Made by a program: the position numbers and the translations under genes. The notes below the pieces were generated by a model, which was not told the origin of the DNA, searched no databases, and saw only the letters and a program-made list of their open reading frames with translations. A DNA stretch of 37,964 nucleotides, taken from contig QCDH01000012.1 of the NCBI GenBank assembly GCA_003280985.1, positions 1-37,964 on the forward strand. The letters run 5' to 3'. Numbering within the stretch: the first letter of the stretch is position 1; each line of letters begins with the position of its first letter. Shown one piece after another: positions 34,796-37,964 of this stretch. This DNA is from Prochlorococcus sp. AG-355-A18 (GTDB lineage: Bacteria > Cyanobacteriota > Cyanobacteriia > PCC-6307 > Cyanobiaceae).

Positions 34796-36130
34796 GTGTT
34801 CGATATTAGTAAAGACAACCTTTTAAAGGATTTCATAAAGTTTCCCAAAAAAAATCTTCTTATTATTTTATTATTGTTAGGTTTTGGGGAATGGTTTGTC
34901 AGTGACTTAATTCATTTTGCAGGAGGTTCAATAGGATTTTTTGCGTTGTGTTTGGGGGGATATTTTTACTTGAAAAATGATAAGCCTAAATTTAATGAGC
35001 CAAGTAATTTAGATGGTTGGATAAACCTATGTAATGAAGATTTAAATTTTTTTGAAGAACTTGAAGCAACAAATGAATTAGAAAAACAGAATTCAAAAAG
35101 ACAAAAAACACTTGAATCTATTCTTAATAGATGTGAAAAAGAAAAAATAAGTTGCATTGGAAAAAAAGATTATCAAAATTTTCAATCTGTTTTGAAAAGT
35201 AATTTCAAAGCAGATAAGTTTGACTTTGATTTATACGAAAAACTGCCTAAATACAATTCTTCTCAAGTTATTCCAGAAGAAGCTTTGAAGAGTGATGCAA
35301 TCTTGTATTTTATAAACTTGCCTTTGTCGGCAAATGATTTTTTGTGGCTGGAAAAGTTTCCTAAAAATATGCCAATCTGGTTGGTGGCTTTAACTTCCAA
35401 TCAAATAGAAGCCAAAAATCAGATAGAAGACTTAAAGTCTCAAATTTCAAATGACTTTACAAACAAAATTATTACTTTTGATGTGAATAAGAGTGAAATA
35501 ACAAATATACCTTTTTCTTTAAGGAAGTTTTTCATAAGTTCATCTAAAAATATTGAAAATACAAAAAAAAGGCTCTTGAAAGAACTTCATGCTGCCTGGC
35601 AATCTGAAATTGAAGGTATAAGAAGAATGCAGTTAAAAGGTATACAAAGAAAAAATCAAATTCTTGTCGCAACAACTGTTTTCTTATCTCCTATCCCATC
35701 AATTGATGTTATGGCAATGACAGTATTAAATTCTTTAATGATTAAAGAAATTAAGTCTATATGGGGATGTAATTGGTCTCCTGAAATTTTAGATAAAGTT
35801 TCCAAAGAGATTTTAAAGACTGCAATTGCTCAGGGAGTTATTGAATGGAGTGGACAGACTCTAATTGGTATAACAAAATTACATGGCCCAAATTGGCTTG
35901 TCTCAGGAACATTTCAGGCTGTCAGTGCTGCTTATTTAACAAGAGTAGTATCAAGTTCTTTGGCTGATTTTATGGCAATAACAAAAGGAGTAGAAGAACC
36001 TGATTTGGATTTTATAAAGAAAAATTCTGAGAAAATTGTTGAAGAAGCTTTTGAAAAAGAAAAAATAAATTGGAAAGGATTTATTTCTGATCTTAGAAAA
36101 CCACTTATGAAACTATCTTTTAATTCATAA
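34796..36130 (+). CDS. DUF697 family membrane protein, coupled to mntC
   Basis: A 444-residue protein (from the GTG at 34796; TTG 34742 is an alternative adding 18 residues). Two hydrophobic helices near the N-terminus (about 20-55) are followed by a charged GTPase-like but motif-poor middle region; I see no GxxxxGKS P-loop. The C-terminal DUF697 domain (about 270-440) contains the amphipathic helix around KNQILVATTVFLSPIPSIDV and the hydrophobic stretches near WSPEILDKV and LIGITKLHGPNWLV. DUF697 is often the membrane module of GTPases such as Der-like/YcjF proteins. Its stop overlaps the mntC ATG (TAATG), so translation is coupled. Confidence 0.78.
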   Translation: MFDISKDNLLKDFIKFPKKNLLIILLLLGFGEWFVSDLIHFAGGSIGFFALCLGGYFYLKNDKPKFNEPSNLDGWINLCNEDLNFFEELEATNELEKQNSKRQKTLESILNRCEKEKISCIGKKDYQNFQSVLKSNFKADKFDFDLYEKLPKYNSSQVIPEEALKSDAILYFINLPLSANDFLWLEKFPKNMPIWLVALTSNQIEAKNQIEDLKSQISNDFTNKIITFDVNKSEITNIPFSLRKFFISSSKNIENTKKRLLKELHAAWQSEIEGIRRMQLKGIQRKNQILVATTVFLSPIPSIDVMAMTVLNSLMIKEIKSIWGCNWSPEILDKVSKEILKTAIAQGVIEWSGQTLIGITKLHGPNWLVSGTFQAVSAAYLTRVVSSSLADFMAITKGVEEPDLDFIKKNSEKIVEEAFEKEKINWKGFISDLRKPLMKLSFNS

Positions 36131-37050
36131 TGTTGGGATGGATGTTAAAAATGAAAAAAAATATTTTTTTTTTGAGTTTGATACTTCTGCTTTCTATTGC
36201 TTCAGGCTCATGTAAGAGAATATCAAATAAAAATGAAACTAAAGAAGTAATACTGGCAAGTTTCACTGTTTTGGCGGATATAATTAGTAATGTCGCTAAA
36301 GATGATTTTATTGTTAGATCAATAACGAAACCTGGAGTTGAAGTTCATGGCTATCAACCAACTCCAAGCGATTTGGTAAATTCCTCTAATGCTTTTGTTT
36401 TTATTGATAATGGATTTGGATTTGAATTATGGGCTGAAAAATTTGTCTCTAATTTAAAAGTTAAAAGAATTACTGTCGCGGAAGATTTGGAACCTATTTT
36501 TATCAGTGAAGATTTTTATAAAGGGAAACCCAATCCTCATGCCTGGATTTCTCCAAAAAGAGGGATCCTATACGTAGATATTCTCGTGGATTATTTATCA
36601 GAATTGAGGCCATCCAAAAGGACATTATTTGAAGAAAATGGAAAAATTTATAAAGATAAACTATCTAAAATAGATAAAGAATTCTCACTTTTTATTAATA
36701 ACTTAAATAAAGACAGGAGGTATCTAGTAAGTTGTGAAGGTGCTTTTTCGTATTTAACAAATGATTATGGATTAGAGGAAGTTTATTTGTGGCCAGTTAA
36801 TGCTGAGAGTCAAATTACTCCCAAAAGAATGGCAAGAACAATCTCACTAGTTAAAGAAAAAAATGTTCCATCTGTATTTTGCGAAAGTACTGTAAGTAAT
36901 GAATCTCAAATGGTTGTTGCAAACGAAACTGGTGCTAATTTTGGAGGAAATCTTTTTGTTGATTCATTATCTGATGATAGTGGGCCTGCTAGTTCCTATA
37001 TAAAAATGCTTGAGCATAATTTGGATTTGATTAAAAGAGGACTTTTTTGA
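36130..37050 (+). CDS. mntC: Manganese ABC transporter substrate-binding lipoprotein
   Basis: Periplasmic metal-binding component of an Mn2+ importer that supplies photosystem II. The 306-residue protein starts at ATG 36130 (ATG 36151 is a shorter alternative at the start of the signal sequence). The signal sequence MKKNIFFLSLILLLSIASGSC ends at Cys28, a lipobox-like lipidation site. Metal ligands fit the cluster A-I (ZnuA/PsaA/MntC) family: His73, His137 (NPHAWISP), Glu203 (CEGAF) and Asp282 or 283 (SLSDDSG), a His2-Glu-Asp set typical of Mn rather than Zn. Cys202 and Cys251 are 49 residues apart, like the redox disulfide of Synechocystis MntC. Confidence 0.9.
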   Translation: MLGWMLKMKKNIFFLSLILLLSIASGSCKRISNKNETKEVILASFTVLADIISNVAKDDFIVRSITKPGVEVHGYQPTPSDLVNSSNAFVFIDNGFGFELWAEKFVSNLKVKRITVAEDLEPIFISEDFYKGKPNPHAWISPKRGILYVDILVDYLSELRPSKRTLFEENGKIYKDKLSKIDKEFSLFINNLNKDRRYLVSCEGAFSYLTNDYGLEEVYLWPVNAESQITPKRMARTISLVKEKNVPSVFCESTVSNESQMVVANETGANFGGNLFVDSLSDDSGPASSYIKMLEHNLDLIKRGLF

Positions 37051-37053
37051 ATT

Positions 37054-37818
37054 ATGGAAACAATCAATTATCAAAACTTTAGGATTGAGGCAGAGAATAT
37101 TTGCGTAGATTACAACGGTAAGGTGGCTTTGTATGATGCCAATTTAAGATTGAAACCTGGCCAGATTTGTGGGTTAGTAGGGATGAACGGAGCTGGTAAA
37201 ACAACTTTCTTTAATGCTTTAACTGGCTTTGTAAATATTTCAAAGGGAAAAATTAGGATAAATGGAGAGTCTGTAAGATCTGCTCAAAAAGATCAGACAA
37301 TTGCTTATGTTCCTCAAAATGAGGGAATTGATAGTCAATTTCCAATAAGTGTTTGGGATGTAGTGATGATGGGAAGATATGGTTCGATGAATATTTTCAG
37401 GTCTCCTCGAGAGTCTGATGTTCAGGCGGTTAAAGATGCTATTGAGAGAGTTGATCTTACTGATCATTTATCTACACCTATTGGAAACTTATCTGGAGGT
37501 CAGAGAAAACGAACTTTTTTAGCTAGAGCAATTGCGCAAAGAGCATCAATACTTCTTCTTGATGAGCCTTTTTCAGGTGTTGATATAAGAACTGAAAAAC
37601 TTATCTCGGAATTATTTATTCAATTTAAAAATGAGGGGAAAACCATATTATTATCTACGCACGATATGATTCATGTCCGTGAATTTTGTGATTTGGTTCT
37701 TTTAATAAATAAAACTGTTGTAGCTTATGGTGAAACCTCTGAAGTGTTTACCCCTGAAAATATTACAACCACTTTTGGAGGGATTTCACCTGATTTCTTG
37801 TTTGGACCTGAATCCTAA
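37054..37818 (+). CDS. mntA: Manganese ABC transporter ATP-binding protein
   Basis: Cytoplasmic ATPase of the Mn importer. The 254-residue protein has Walker A GMNGAGKTT (about 43-51), Q-loop AYVPQNEGI, signature LSGGQRKR (about 147-154), Walker B ILLLDEP, and the switch His in LLSTHDMIH. It starts at ATG 37054, 3 bp after the mntC stop, with AGAGG about 15 bp upstream. mntB follows 12 bp downstream, so this is one operon. Substrate is assigned from the neighbouring MntC. Confidence 0.92.
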   Translation: METINYQNFRIEAENICVDYNGKVALYDANLRLKPGQICGLVGMNGAGKTTFFNALTGFVNISKGKIRINGESVRSAQKDQTIAYVPQNEGIDSQFPISVWDVVMMGRYGSMNIFRSPRESDVQAVKDAIERVDLTDHLSTPIGNLSGGQRKRTFLARAIAQRASILLLDEPFSGVDIRTEKLISELFIQFKNEGKTILLSTHDMIHVREFCDLVLLINKTVVAYGETSEVFTPENITTTFGGISPDFLFGPES

Positions 37819-37830
37819 AATTTAATTTAT

Positions 37831-37964
37831 ATGGAGCTCTGTTCTTTTTTAACTTTAGATTCATTCATCACAGACCCTTTAACTCATGACTTTATGAGAA
37901 AAGCACTATTTATGAGTTCATTAGTTGCAGCTGTTTGTGGTTTTCTATCAAGTTATTTGACTCT
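37831..37964 (+). CDS. mntB: Manganese ABC transporter permease, N-terminal part (cut by window end)
   Basis: Beginning of the membrane permease of the Mn importer. From ATG 37831 the visible 44 residues read MELCSFLTLDSFITDPLTHDF then FMRKALFMSSLVAAVCGFLSSY, the conserved N-terminal amphipathic stretch and first membrane helix of the ABC-3 metal permease family. The position directly after mntA on the same strand supports the call. The remainder is outside the window. Confidence 0.88.
   Translation, partial: MELCSFLTLDSFITDPLTHDFMRKALFMSSLVAAVCGFLSSYLT

Noticed and set aside
1-37964. CRISPR array, insertion sequence, prophage, toxin-antitoxin or defence genes
   Set aside because: No regularly spaced repeats, transposase, integrase, or terminal inverted repeats were seen; all genes fit the core picocyanobacterial set.

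Overview
The window is a piece of the core chromosome of a marine picocyanobacterium, most likely a high-light-adapted Prochlorococcus. The evidence is very AT-rich DNA (roughly 30% GC by eye), intergenic gaps mostly under 150 bp, and a cyanobacteria/chloroplast gene set: plastocyanin, NdhL, NdhD, Ycf51, a DUF3007 protein, cyAbrB, glycogen branching enzyme and an Mn ABC transporter of the MntCAB type. Shine-Dalgarno sequences are often missing and several genes appear to start at TTG or GTG. I could not run a database search, so the genus is inferred from protein families and overall style.

Layout. 1-3157: the 3' part of glutathione reductase converges on a Na+/Ca2+-exchanger-family gene, followed by divergent pyrC. 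3158-4853: tRNA-Leu(UAA), then ndhL, a DUF3007 gene and trpA on the plus strand. 4854-6180: cyAbrB (minus), a YCII-domain protein (plus) and an AT-rich 205-bp convergent gap. 5863-7507: a minus-strand operon of a group 2 sigma-70 factor, a YkvA-like membrane protein and a small helix-turn-helix protein. 7670-11495: hisIE (minus), a QueD/PTPS-like gene (plus) and clpB (minus). 11563-19207: a long minus-strand run reading ycf51, DUF4332, a small secreted protein, a CocE/NonD-type hydrolase, glgB, hemE, an NAD-epimerase-like gene and petE. 19260-25568: plus strand with a 1319-residue TamB-like protein, proA, folB and a lipase-like hydrolase. 25561-34630: minus strand with an RGG/ribbon-helix-helix-like protein, trpS, thrS, glk, thrB, ndhD and an M3 oligopeptidase. 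34796-37964: plus strand with a DUF697 membrane protein translationally coupled to mntC, mntA and the beginning of the permease mntB, cut by the window edge.

Functionally this is housekeeping: amino acid synthesis (trpA, hisIE, proA, thrB), pyrimidine, folate and haem/chlorophyll precursors, tRNA charging, glycogen and glucose metabolism, photosynthetic electron transport and Mn supply for photosystem II. No mobile element, CRISPR array, phage gene or defence system was seen. The less explained parts are small: a divergent intergenic region with three consecutive hairpins between the trpS operon and the Mn-transporter operon, an RGG-tailed possible nucleic-acid-binding protein overlapping trpS, an altered metal motif in the QueD-like protein, an 11-bp-periodic AT repeat upstream of the sigma gene, and an orphan perfect Shine-Dalgarno sequence in a convergent gap.
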